From contig CAYZUX010000001.1 of NCBI GenBank assembly GCA_964481775.1, positions 1 to 64,000 of the forward strand: 64,000 nucleotides of DNA, read 5' to 3'. This document shows positions 51,836 to 60,263 of this stretch, piece by piece. Position numbers and translations under genes: made by a program. This DNA comes from OLB16 sp964481775 (GTDB lineage Bacteria > Hinthialibacterota > Hinthialibacteria > OLB16). Under the pieces are notes generated by a model. The model saw nothing but the letters and a program-made list of their open reading frames with translations, did no database searches and was not told where the DNA came from. Position 1 is the first letter of the stretch. Each line of letters starts with the position of its first letter.

Positions 51836-53467
51836 CTAGTATTGTTTTCCTTGGCATACAGCCTCTCGCACATGAGCATGGCCAAAGAATGGCAGGAAAA
51901 TCCCTGTGGGATCCATGGCGATAACCTGGTTTCCCTTCCAGTTGACCCGATAGGATCGACCATTGATCCACTCCTCGGACCACCTGTGACTGGAATGAAA
52001 GTCTACGTGAAAAACCGCTGGGCCTTTTCCAAGCAGAAGGTAACCATTATCGAAGCGTGACGGAATCGGTTTTTCAAGTTGACTTGCCTTGATGCTCCGA
52101 TGGTCGACCCAGTTTGGAATTCGAATCTTGCAGAACTGGTTAGTGAGTACCTCAATGGTGATTCGATCACCAGCTGGAAATAGCGATCGAACAATGATTT
52201 CGGGTGAGGTATGATCAACGAGCAGATTAACGGTCAGGTCCAAACTCTTGTCGATTACCTTGTTGGCAACCATGCACAAAGCCTGCACTCCTCCACAGGT
52301 GATGTCGAAGTTAAAATTGAGGAAATCTGTACCAAGTGCCTGATGTCCATAGGGGGCTGGAAATCCAAATGCACCGCGTACCCTTGAGGGAATATCTTTT
52401 TCGAAATCACCCGCCGGGTCGCTGACTTGTTGAATCCAGTCCGTATCCAGTAATTGTGAGGGAATCACATGCGAGCGGAGCATCAGTTCCACATCCTCAT
52501 AATAGTGAGGAGACTCCCAGCAAGCCAGATGAAGTCCTGTCTGCATGATATCGCCTGTGTTGTTGATTTCGCCCACATCAAGATCGTTTTCCAGATTCTC
52601 CTTGGACCAGCCCAGTGTAGACATGATCTTTCCATCAAAAGTCCCCTTATAAAGAACACTGACCTGTGTTTTCAGGTTCGTTTCATCGAGAACCTCCGCC
52701 AGGAGGGCAAGTGAACTGATGGTTGAAGTGATGGAGTGAACATGCCATCCAGCCTTTTCATTGGCCCGGCCTTCCTTGTCGAAGCACTCACGCAGCACGG
52801 CAAAACGGAACCTTTGTGCCAGGTCCAACGCCTGCTCGTTTCCCGTTGTTGTGTAGTATTTGACGAGTGACCCGATCAGTCTTCCTGATGTGGAGGTCAG
52901 GTACCTGTCATGCCGGACTACATCACCGAGTGGAAGATACTCCTCGTAGGTTGACCATCTCCCGCGATTCCAGGAGCCATCGGGATCCACAAGGCCAGAG
53001 AGACGCTGTATCATCCTGTCACCAAAAGCGCGTGCCTGTTGGTCATCACGGAACCGGACCAGCGCATTTAATCCCTGCAAGCCTTCACGCAGATTGTGGA
53101 AAGCCACCCGTTTCTGGTGCAGTTTTTCATCATAATATCCATTCAGCCCATCCTCACCGGCAAATGAAGTCAGCAGAGCGGATCGATAATCTTCTACAAC
53201 AGTTTCATCAATTTCGATGGGAAAAGTATTCTCAGCAAGCAGCAGCGCATCCAGAGCACGGCCCGGCATGTGGGATATATCAAAGAAGGGGATATGGTAG
53301 AAATGAGGGCGTGAAGCCAGGAGCGCAACCCCAAAGTAGGGAATCCTGCCCTTGTCAGGATCAAAAACCTGGGATATGTTGCCAACTGCAGCCTTTACGG
53401 TTTCCGAAAGATGGACGATTGCCATACCGGTCATCCTGTTATTGGAATGAGCGAGCTTCTTGCTCAC
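51836..53467 (-). CDS. Cytoplasmic GH127-like toroid enzyme
   Basis: 543 residues from GTG 53467, or 529 from ATG 53425 (the better protein start, MAIVHLSETV). No signal peptide, unlike its two paralogues. Shared blocks are DKGRIPYFGVALLASRPHF, MPGRALDALLLAEN, DLDVGEINNTGDIMQTGLHLACW, HYYEDVELMLRSHVIPSQLLD, GAFGFPAPYGHQALG and the beta-sandwich ending (IRIPNWVDHRSIK, NWKGNQVIAMDPTGIFLPFF). GEINNTGDI may contain active-site acids. It sits between the secreted paralogue and the transporter genes, so it probably degrades the imported oligosaccharide. Family by architecture only; GH127-like is a fold-level call. Confidence 0.7.
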   Translation of the reverse strand: MSKKLAHSNNRMTGMAIVHLSETVKAAVGNISQVFDPDKGRIPYFGVALLASRPHFYHIPFFDISHMPGRALDALLLAENTFPIEIDETVVEDYRSALLTSFAGEDGLNGYYDEKLHQKRVAFHNLREGLQGLNALVRFRDDQQARAFGDRMIQRLSGLVDPDGSWNRGRWSTYEEYLPLGDVVRHDRYLTSTSGRLIGSLVKYYTTTGNEQALDLAQRFRFAVLRECFDKEGRANEKAGWHVHSITSTISSLALLAEVLDETNLKTQVSVLYKGTFDGKIMSTLGWSKENLENDLDVGEINNTGDIMQTGLHLACWESPHYYEDVELMLRSHVIPSQLLDTDWIQQVSDPAGDFEKDIPSRVRGAFGFPAPYGHQALGTDFLNFNFDITCGGVQALCMVANKVIDKSLDLTVNLLVDHTSPEIIVRSLFPAGDRITIEVLTNQFCKIRIPNWVDHRSIKASQLEKPIPSRFDNGYLLLGKGPAVFHVDFHSSHRWSEEWINGRSYRVNWKGNQVIAMDPTGIFLPFFGHAHVREAVCQGKQY

Positions 53468-53493
53468 TTGTGACTGTCATCTCAAAAAAATAC

Positions 53494-55170
53494 TCACTGA
53501 TATGTTTTCCATGTATCGACGATGGATGGAATGAAGATCTCCTTGAAGAAGGGGAGAGGACAAGCCATCTGATTCATCGCCGCGACAGAATCCCCACGCC
53601 AGAGAATTGTAATCTGCCTGTCATTGATCGTTTCTGTTTCGAGCCTGAAGGGAATGTCCATCTGGATCGTGAATGTATCTCCAACAGGCAGGTCAGACAG
53701 GATCAGGAAAAGACCCTCAAACTGTTTCTCGGGCGTATTTTCGAGGCCGGTAACTTTCAGAGTATCCCGGTTAACCCAGGAGGGTAGTCTCACATGCAGG
53801 TCACCGCCCACCCGGAGCGTGACCTCAACTGCATTTCCATTGGGGTAGGGGCCTTTTACCAGGATCTGGCTATTATCCTGATCAAAAAGCATGAGCAGGT
53901 AATGGTTCCCATCCTGAAACTTGTAGGAATGCTTAATAACTTCTGAAAGCGAAAGTGCCCCTCCAGCCACGATATCCATGTGAAAGGCACCCTGATGCCT
54001 GGAGTTCTTGGTTGCGATGTGACCATAGGGCGCGGGAAAACCGAATGCTCCCTTGGTCCGCTCCTTGATGTTATCTTTTGAATCATTCAGGTCGGAGTGT
54101 GCGGCCACGAAGGAATTGTCCAACAGCTGGGATGGAAGCAGGTGAGCACGAGTGTACCGTTCGGCATCTTCATAATATTCAGTCCATCCCCGGTCGCCAA
54201 GAATCATGGCGGCTTCGGCGAGTTCTCCAGTTGTGTTTACCTCTCCGGTGTCACTCTGGCTGCGAGTATTTTCTGGCACCCATCCGGTTGAGCTGCGAAC
54301 AACTCGAAGTCCATTATCGTACCGGGCCCGGGCCCGGTTCATCATGGTCGCATCCCCTATCTCAAGCGCAACTCTGGCAAGCGCATTCATCTCGCGGGTT
54401 GGGCCTAACATGAAAAATGTATTGGCGGGTAAAGAACCATCCTCCGGGAATTTCAGTGACATGAGGTTATTCGCATAGATCTGGCACATTTCGAGAGATG
54501 GGGCGTATCCAGTTGCCTGATAGTATTCCAGGAAGGCGAGAACACAGGTGGAGTCAGTTCCATAGCCGGGACTACCCTGTGGCCAGCCCTGTCCCAGTAT
54601 GCCTCCTGTAGTGGGAAGATTGAAATGTTCCCGGAAGGCAGCCCAACTATAGCCGGCGTCAACAAAATAAGTTTTGAGATTCGCGATTCCTTCCTCCATC
54701 AGGTCCCCGGCGGCTGTGTCGTTACGGTATTTGACGAGGGCAGCCAGGGCGCGCATGGCATGGCCATTGATTGCCCAGTAGGTGTTATAGGGTGCACCCA
54801 CTGCATCGGGAGCCGCGCAGACACCCGGTACGGGGCTGAACGAATCAAAGACCACCTGCCGGTAACGTTCGATTACCAATGGATCGACTGGCAGGCCTGT
54901 GGCAGCTTCTGTAATCAAGAGGGCCTGTAATATCTTTGCCGCGTTGACCGGCACACTGTAATAGGCGTTGTATAGCATGTAGGGAGGGTTCTGAAGCACA
55001 TAACAGTCGAAATATGGAATGTAGCGGTCCTGAGGATTCTGAACATTAGACATGCAATGAATGCTCCATTGCAAAGCGAGACGAAGATCATGATCGTTTA
55101 TTTGTACTGGATCGACAGCATGTGCGCCCATTGGAAATCCGGCAGCACTGATGACAATCAGCCACTTCAC
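53494..55170 (-). CDS. Exported GH127-like toroid enzyme with W-tail
   Basis: 558 residues. I start at GTG 55170 because a signal peptide follows at once (KWLIVISAAGFPMGAHA, AHA-V cleavage) and CAGGA precedes it; the frame stays open another 72 codons upstream to 55386 without protein-like content. The toroid has DLRLALQWSIHCMSNVQNPQ, TGEVNTTGELAEAAMILGDRG, EYYEDAERYTRAHLLPSQLLD and GAFGFPAPYGHIATKN. The beta-sandwich has GDLHVRLPSWVNRDTLKV. After the LPFF end of the domain the chain continues about 15 residues to PSIVDTWKTYQ, the shared C-terminal pattern, which both paralogues lack. Confidence 0.72.
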   Translation of the reverse strand: MKWLIVISAAGFPMGAHAVDPVQINDHDLRLALQWSIHCMSNVQNPQDRYIPYFDCYVLQNPPYMLYNAYYSVPVNAAKILQALLITEAATGLPVDPLVIERYRQVVFDSFSPVPGVCAAPDAVGAPYNTYWAINGHAMRALAALVKYRNDTAAGDLMEEGIANLKTYFVDAGYSWAAFREHFNLPTTGGILGQGWPQGSPGYGTDSTCVLAFLEYYQATGYAPSLEMCQIYANNLMSLKFPEDGSLPANTFFMLGPTREMNALARVALEIGDATMMNRARARYDNGLRVVRSSTGWVPENTRSQSDTGEVNTTGELAEAAMILGDRGWTEYYEDAERYTRAHLLPSQLLDNSFVAAHSDLNDSKDNIKERTKGAFGFPAPYGHIATKNSRHQGAFHMDIVAGGALSLSEVIKHSYKFQDGNHYLLMLFDQDNSQILVKGPYPNGNAVEVTLRVGGDLHVRLPSWVNRDTLKVTGLENTPEKQFEGLFLILSDLPVGDTFTIQMDIPFRLETETINDRQITILWRGDSVAAMNQMACPLPFFKEIFIPSIVDTWKTYQ

Positions 55171-55360
55171 GCATCCTGCAGGGTTGTCCCCCCATGAGAA
55201 AATCCCCCACTCCAAATGAAGACCTTTTCCCCGGGTGGAGAGAGCGGATCCTTGGTCAATGACTTGCGAGGCCTTTCTCATCCCGGTGTACCCGAATTCC
55301 TTTAAGACTGGGGCGGCATCAATCGTGTGGCTCACGCTTGATGCCCAAACCAAAACTGGT

Positions 55361-55942
55361 TCAGAACTGATAACCTCTCCCTCCAAAGTATTTCAGGTCG
55401 CCATTACTGTCCGTTCCATTGGTTGGATTATATGGGATAGGTCCTTGAGGTGGACTCAAACGGGCTCCACTGAAACGATCATTATCACGGTCAGGTCCCC
55501 AGCCACGCATCTGGTAAGGTGCGCGAATCATTCTTCCCTGTATATCGTAAAACTCGATGAGTGCTCCTTGGGCCAGGTCATCATAAAGGAAGTAATCAAA
55601 GGTTCTGAACTCATTGTATGGCGGCTGTTCGCCATTGCCATTAAAGATGTCATCGGGGACGATAGACATGTACTTCACTGGTGTAGTCAAAGGGACAAGT
55701 CGTTGGAGGTAGCTTTTGAAATTTCCCGGTGTCTTGTTGATGACTCCGGAGATGTACTGCTGGTAATCACCGCGATAAGCCTCGAGTGCTGTCGCCACTG
55801 ACCTCATATCAGCATAATTGCGTGTTATTTTGGCGCGTACTTGAGCTGAAAGAAAGTTGGGAAGCGCAATCGCGATCAGTATGAGAATAATGGCGATGAC
55901 GATCAGCAACTCGATCAGGGTAAAACCACGGCGGGACAACAC
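55361..55942 (-). CDS. Pseudopilin (prepilin N-methylation type), second copy
   Basis: 193 residues. I place the start at GTG 55942, because AGGAGG lies 8 nt upstream and this gives a short leader MLSRRG directly before FTLIELLIVIAIILILIA (cleavage G6/F7, E11 at +5). An ATG at 55963 gives a longer leader. The hydrophobic N-segment and the LPNFLSAQVRAKI region match the pseudopilin at 21250, but codons and the globular domain differ, so the two are old paralogues. It follows the beta-helix gene (99 bp) and precedes the GH127-like gene, repeating the pairing with a tail-bearing beta-helix protein. Confidence 0.88.
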   Translation of the reverse strand: MLSRRGFTLIELLIVIAIILILIAIALPNFLSAQVRAKITRNYADMRSVATALEAYRGDYQQYISGVINKTPGNFKSYLQRLVPLTTPVKYMSIVPDDIFNGNGEQPPYNEFRTFDYFLYDDLAQGALIEFYDIQGRMIRAPYQMRGWGPDRDNDRFSGARLSPPQGPIPYNPTNGTDSNGDLKYFGGRGYQF

Positions 55943-56041
55943 GATTAGAACCTCCTTCTGCATACAACTCTTTGACTTGGGAAAAAACTGGCTGGAAGTG
56001 GGGAGGGTGATCAAACCGGCCCACTTCCAGCCAGCAAAAGT

Positions 56042-57535
56042 TCAATAAAGTGACCAGTTACCAACCGAGGATGCCGGACTTGATTTTTGGTATGCACCGA
56101 TGTCCGGAGTTGTGCCGCGTGGATTTCCCTCCACATCAGTGGCGATCCCCAGGTTCAAACCAGCAGCGATTGCGGGTGACCCCTCCTGTAGATGCAGGTC
56201 ACCAGTTGCCTCGGGGTCGACAAACAATGGGTAGTTTACCTGCGCGGTGTTGTATGTGTAATGGGCGCCGCGGGTGACATTGAGAATGCTTGTCGAGAAA
56301 TCCCTCGCATTAGCCGAGTTGAAGATGGAATAGTCAACATCGTAGGAAATCGATGTGGCCGAGCCGTATGTCGGCGAGACCTCCCAGGAGAATCCATTCG
56401 GTGTCCGCAAGATTGAGTTCCGGATTGTGGCGGTTGGATTGTGGATTGTCAAACGTTGAGCCATCACCGAGTCGTTAATATTATTCACGCTGCAATGGTG
56501 CATGGTGATATTTCCACACGGCTCATGGATGTAAACACCCTCATTCGCGAAAACTGCAATGGCAACGTTCTCAAGAAGAATATTGGAGTTGTAGCCGAGG
56601 AACAGGCCAGTCCCCGCCCGATAGGCAGTCAGATCGTTGATCATCTCACAACGGCGAATAATGAGGTTGGCTGGGCCTGTATTCGAATCCGGATAGGCAT
56701 TGGTGAAAATACCATGTCCCGTCCAGTCGTTGAAGGTGCAATCCTCAAAGAGTACCGTGCTGTTGGGTGCCCAGTTGGGGGAATCAAAACGCAGAGCGAT
56801 GCCGTATTCACCACCAAAGTGTGTGAAGGTGCAGTGCTGAACGGTCAGGTTGCCCATGCGATTCTGCGCGGCGCTGGGAGTTCCAGTTTCATTAGCCATG
56901 AGACGGATCGGATGACCGATATTCGAGAAGTTGCAATTCTGAATGGTCACGCCCGCATATCCGAATGTGCTGGTTACGCCACCTATCTCCACACCTGATG
57001 AAGCGTTTCCATTACCGAAATCACGCGGTGTTGCATCATGCAGGTTACAGTTCGTGAGGGTGGGTTTGCCACCGTTATAGACGTCGATGATCCTCCCGGC
57101 GCCAAAAAGGTCAAGGTGATCCATAACAACCGTGGCTCCCTCGTAGACGGAGACACAGGCACGGTATTCGATGCCGTTATTGGCACTCATATCCACGGAG
57201 AGATTTTTAAGAGTGATATTCGAGGATTGATTGGCAATGTAGATGCCCTGATTCACCGCATTGGAGGCGGAAATCTTGACCACCGCGGGGGTTCCCGCGG
57301 CTGGTCCTTGCAGAGTCAGATTGCTTCTGCCAATGATCCCAACCCAATTGTCGTAATCACCAGCGGCGATATCGATTGTATCACCGTTGTTCGCGGCAGC
57401 TACCGCATCTGAAATAAGTGCAAAGTCATAGGTGGGTGGCCCGGCTGGCCCCACCGTCACTGTCGCTGCGAATCCGGGAGCAGCTCCAAACGCCAACACC
57501 AATGCCCCTATCCAAACACCTCTTCGACCGATCAT
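56042..57535 (-). CDS. Exported right-handed beta-helix protein with W-tail
   Basis: 497 residues, signal peptide 1-23 (GALVLAFGAAPGFA-A). A beta-helix cap (TYDFALISDAVAAANNGDTI) is followed by many rungs (LTLQGPAAG, NITLKNLSVDMSANNGIEY, VTIQNCNFSN, LTVQHCTFTHFGG, VLFEDCTFNDW, LIIRRCEM, ITMHHCSVNNI) and a closing LFVDPEATGDLHLQEGSPAIAAG ... DIGAYQ module common in such proteins. It ends ASSVGNWSLY. AAGGAG lies 9 nt before the ATG. It is divergent from the LacI gene; an AACGTTAAT site at 57632-57640 lies in its promoter region. Likely the head of the minus-strand locus reaching to 46.3 kb. Confidence 0.85.
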   Translation of the reverse strand: MIGRRGVWIGALVLAFGAAPGFAATVTVGPAGPPTYDFALISDAVAAANNGDTIDIAAGDYDNWVGIIGRSNLTLQGPAAGTPAVVKISASNAVNQGIYIANQSSNITLKNLSVDMSANNGIEYRACVSVYEGATVVMDHLDLFGAGRIIDVYNGGKPTLTNCNLHDATPRDFGNGNASSGVEIGGVTSTFGYAGVTIQNCNFSNIGHPIRLMANETGTPSAAQNRMGNLTVQHCTFTHFGGEYGIALRFDSPNWAPNSTVLFEDCTFNDWTGHGIFTNAYPDSNTGPANLIIRRCEMINDLTAYRAGTGLFLGYNSNILLENVAIAVFANEGVYIHEPCGNITMHHCSVNNINDSVMAQRLTIHNPTATIRNSILRTPNGFSWEVSPTYGSATSISYDVDYSIFNSANARDFSTSILNVTRGAHYTYNTAQVNYPLFVDPEATGDLHLQEGSPAIAAGLNLGIATDVEGNPRGTTPDIGAYQKSSPASSVGNWSLY

Positions 57536-57631
57536 TATTCGTACTCCTTAGCCAAGGGTTTTCTCCCGTCGTGCGGGATACGGTCCACCTCTGATGGACA
57601 ACTCTACCAGGCACCTCGCATGCAAAACGTG

Positions 57632-57640
57632 AACGTTAAT
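57632..57640. promoter_or_regulatory. Operator-like site AACGTTAAT (site 1)
   Basis: One of three identical 9-mers in 390 bp. It lies about 35 bp inside the direction of the minus-strand TTGACA (57680-57675), close to the expected start of transcription of the beta-helix gene. LacI-family operators are palindromes with a central CG, often around AACGTT. Confidence 0.5.
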
Positions 57641-57853
57641 GTTCTGGAATTATGTTTATCGTTCCTGTTTTGGATGTCAAGAAGAAATCCCGAAAATCTT
57701 CGAAATCAACCTTGAAAAGTTTCATAACCATCGTAAAATGAATAGGATAATGATTAGTCCCAACTGGATGAGGGCTTTCTTTCAAAAGGTGGATACTCAT
57801 GGGAATCGACCTACTGAGGCTTGGATAAAACCTTGGAAAAAGTCAAAAAGAGA

Positions 57854-57862
57854 ATTAACGTT
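57854..57862 (-). promoter_or_regulatory. Operator-like site AACGTTAAT (site 2, inverted)
   Basis: The same 9-mer on the opposite strand (attaacgtt on +). Placed between the two divergent promoters, 214 bp from site 1 and 150 bp from site 3, it could allow DNA looping. Confidence 0.5.
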
Positions 57863-58011
57863 TAGCACATTCTCATAGGTTTTTTCCATATTACCCATCT
57901 GAGAGAGGCTGTTTCCAATAATCCGTGGAGAAAGGTATTTCGTTGATATCAACAATCAGGAGGGATTTTAGGAGGATTATTTGACTCGATGGTTTTTCTC
58001 CCTGTGTTGAC

Positions 58012-58020
58012 AACGTTAAT
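58012..58020. promoter_or_regulatory. Operator-like site AACGTTAAT (site 3) at the lacI-type promoter
   Basis: It overlaps the last base of TTGACA (58007-58012), the -35 box for the regulator gene; a weak -10 (TAATGT, 58031-58036) follows at 18 bp. Binding here would autorepress the LacI-family gene. Confidence 0.5.
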
Positions 58021-58099
58021 CTCCCTTAAGTAATGTATTCCCCACACACATCAGGAAGAGCTGTTCCGAGGACCACGGGAAACGTTTTTTTGGAAAGTC

Positions 58100-59140
58100 A
58101 TGCGTAGGACCCTTAAAGATATTGCCAATGAAGTGAATCTCTCGGTAAACACCGTTTCTCGAGCCTTACGGGGTTTTCCGGGAGTCAGTGAGGAAAACCG
58201 GCGTCGTATCCAGCAACTGGCAAAGACATATAACTATGTTCCTTCCAGGGATGCCCGGAACCTCGTTCTTCAGAGTTCTCAATCCATTGGAGTTCTTGTT
58301 CCTGACTTGAGGATCCCTTACCTGGGAGAGATCACCTCTTTTCTTCAGCAAGCCCTCCAGGAAAAAGGCTACTTCAGTTACGTTCTGACCACATCCGACA
58401 ACACCGAGCAGTCAAGTAAATGCGCCGAATCCCTCGTGGAGCGACGGGTGGATGGATTGATTTCCATGACCGTTCTGACTCCCCAAACCATCGAAATGCT
58501 TCGATATCACCGAATCCCCCTGTTGTATCTGGTGGTTTATGGGGGAGAGCTCCCATTGCACTTTGTTGGGTATGATGATGAAGTTGGGGGATGCCTCGCC
58601 GCCAAGCACCTGATCGATATTGGGCACAAGAGGATCGCCTATTTCACAGGGAACTGGGAGACTGATTCGTTTCGTACACCACGCTGCCAGGGATTCCTGA
58701 GAGCCATCAGGGAATCGAATGGGGCAGTCCAGCCTCTGCTGTTTCCCCATGTCTATGCGGACACTGCCAAAGCGGGATACGCCTGCTCACGCGAGATCGT
58801 AGAACGGATTCGTAGCAAAGAGGTTCAGGCTGTCTTTTGTGTCTGTGATGCAGTGGCACTCGGACTCATGCACAGGCTCTATGAAGAAAAGATCCGGGTG
58901 CCTGAAGATGTTTCGATCATCGGCTATGACAACATCGAGATGGCCGAGTTTTCCACCCCACCTCTAACCACAATCTGGCAAGATGCCGAGCGGATAGCAC
59001 GTCTTGGAACTATGTTGATTCTCCAGATGCTCGGTTCAGAAGAAGACTGGGACAAAGTGCGTCAGCAGGTTTTCCTTGAACCCACGCTGATTCTGCGCAA
59101 ATCCACCCAATACACATCGTCTTCATCCCCAACAGTATAA
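58100..59140 (+). CDS. LacI family transcriptional regulator
   Basis: 346 residues. The HTH and hinge (TLKDIANEVNLSVNTVSRALRG, then VSEENRRRIQQLAKTYNYVPSRDARNL) are canonical. The periplasmic-binding-like effector domain follows (SIGVLVPDLRIPYLGEI, VDGLISMT, VGYDDEVGGCLAAKHLIDIGHKRIAYF, AVFCVCDAVALGLMHRLYE, VPEDVSIIGYDNIEMAEFSTPPLTT). It is the only plus-strand gene between 46.3 and 64 kb and is flanked by two minus-strand sugar ABC loci. Three AACGTTAAT sites upstream suggest it represses itself and the beta-helix/transport locus, and it probably responds to a sugar taken up there. Confidence 0.93.
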   Translation: MRRTLKDIANEVNLSVNTVSRALRGFPGVSEENRRRIQQLAKTYNYVPSRDARNLVLQSSQSIGVLVPDLRIPYLGEITSFLQQALQEKGYFSYVLTTSDNTEQSSKCAESLVERRVDGLISMTVLTPQTIEMLRYHRIPLLYLVVYGGELPLHFVGYDDEVGGCLAAKHLIDIGHKRIAYFTGNWETDSFRTPRCQGFLRAIRESNGAVQPLLFPHVYADTAKAGYACSREIVERIRSKEVQAVFCVCDAVALGLMHRLYEEKIRVPEDVSIIGYDNIEMAEFSTPPLTTIWQDAERIARLGTMLILQMLGSEEDWDKVRQQVFLEPTLILRKSTQYTSSSSPTV

Positions 59141-59254
59141 TCCCCCTGTTCGCCAACTTGACAGGTTTTTCCTTCTTGGCTCATCAACCGATAACCTGCA
59201 CCCTGTTCGGCCTTGATATAGCAGTGCTTCACCGCCTTTTCTTCGAGTCCGTTT

Positions 59255-59359
59255 GTGGATTCCCGCTTTCGCGGAGTTGACGAGACAAGCAAATTTCCTC
59301 GTAAATCGTCTTTCCCGCGAAAGCGGGAATCCACGGTTGCCACTCTTTTCAACAGGCTG
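59255..59359. repeat. Palindromic REP-like element
   Basis: gtggattcccgctttcgcgg (59255-59274) is exactly inverted at 59315-59334, and each arm holds its own small palindrome (cccgc / gcggg). This 'gattcccgctttcgcgggaatc' type of palindrome recurs in many bacterial genomes. The right flank ttttcaacaggctg (59346-59359) is the complement of the cagcctgttgaaaa found in the element at 46059-46188. It lies between convergent genes. Confidence 0.75.
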
Positions 59360-60262
59360 CTATCCCTTGATCGCTCCAGACGCAAGGCCGCTGATAAATT
59401 CTTTTTGAAGAAGGAAGAAAAGAAAGATAACAGGCAGCACGGATAAAAGGGTTCCTGCCATGAGCGTGCCATATTCCTGTGAATAAACGCCCACCATCTG
59501 GTTGAGACCGATGGGGAGAGTGAAACGATCCTGAGAGTGAAGAATGATCTGGGGCCATAGAAAACTGTTCCATGCTCCCATGAACGAAATCAGTGAGAAA
59601 GCCCCGATCATGGGACGTGAGACAGGGAGTGCGATGTCCCAGTAAAGGCGGAATTCACTACAGCCATCAATACGTCCGGCGAACAACAGGTCATCAGGTA
59701 TGTTCATCATGGATTGACGGAACAGGAACATTCCGAACACACTCACACCACCTGGCACAATGAGCCCCATGTAGGTGTCCACAAGACCCATGTTGAAAAT
59801 CAGCTCATACAAAGGTGCCATGAGGACCTGCGAGGGTATCATCATGGTGCCCAGCATCAGCCCCATCACGAAACGTTTTCCCTTGAAATCATATTTGGCG
59901 AGCGCAAATCCACCAAGTGATGAAAAGAAGAGTTGGATGGTCACAGTAGTTCCTGCAACGAAGCAGCTATTCATGAAAAAGCGTAGGAAACGAACATCCT
60001 CAAAGAGCTGCCTGAAATTATGGAAGTCGATTTTTGGAATTAAGGTGAGAAGCCAGATCCCGATGGAAGTGATCCCTCCCCCTGGCCCCATTATTTTCTG
60101 GATAGCTTCATCATCCATGAGGGGGGCAAAGAACACATAGTGAAAAAGATCGTCAGGTCCCTTGAAACTGGCCGCAACCAGCCACAAGAGGGGAGTCAGC
60201 ATGATGACAGCGCTGAAGATCAGGGCGGAATAGAGCAGGACCAGAAAAAAGGCCTTCTTCAT
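59360..60262 (-). CDS. Sugar ABC transporter permease (MalG/CUT1 type), second locus
   Basis: 300 residues, six membrane helices, first one AFFLVLLYSALIFSAVIMLTPLLWLVAASF. The EAA-type loop is AGRIDGCSEFRLYWDIALP near residue 200-220. The region 35-80 has an extended periplasmic loop (FFAPLMDDEAIQKIMGPGGG) typical of some MalG proteins. It starts 1 bp from the stop of the partner permease. The last codons run into the REP-like element's flank. No ATPase gene here either. Confidence 0.9.
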   Translation of the reverse strand: MKKAFFLVLLYSALIFSAVIMLTPLLWLVAASFKGPDDLFHYVFFAPLMDDEAIQKIMGPGGGITSIGIWLLTLIPKIDFHNFRQLFEDVRFLRFFMNSCFVAGTTVTIQLFFSSLGGFALAKYDFKGKRFVMGLMLGTMMIPSQVLMAPLYELIFNMGLVDTYMGLIVPGGVSVFGMFLFRQSMMNIPDDLLFAGRIDGCSEFRLYWDIALPVSRPMIGAFSLISFMGAWNSFLWPQIILHSQDRFTLPIGLNQMVGVYSQEYGTLMAGTLLSVLPVIFLFFLLQKEFISGLASGAIKG

Positions 60263-60263
60263 G

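Noticed and set aside
52867..53787. Open frame of 306 codons on the plus strand
   Set aside because: It crosses two well-supported minus-strand genes, is rich in H, P, R and Q without domains, and has no ribosome-binding site.
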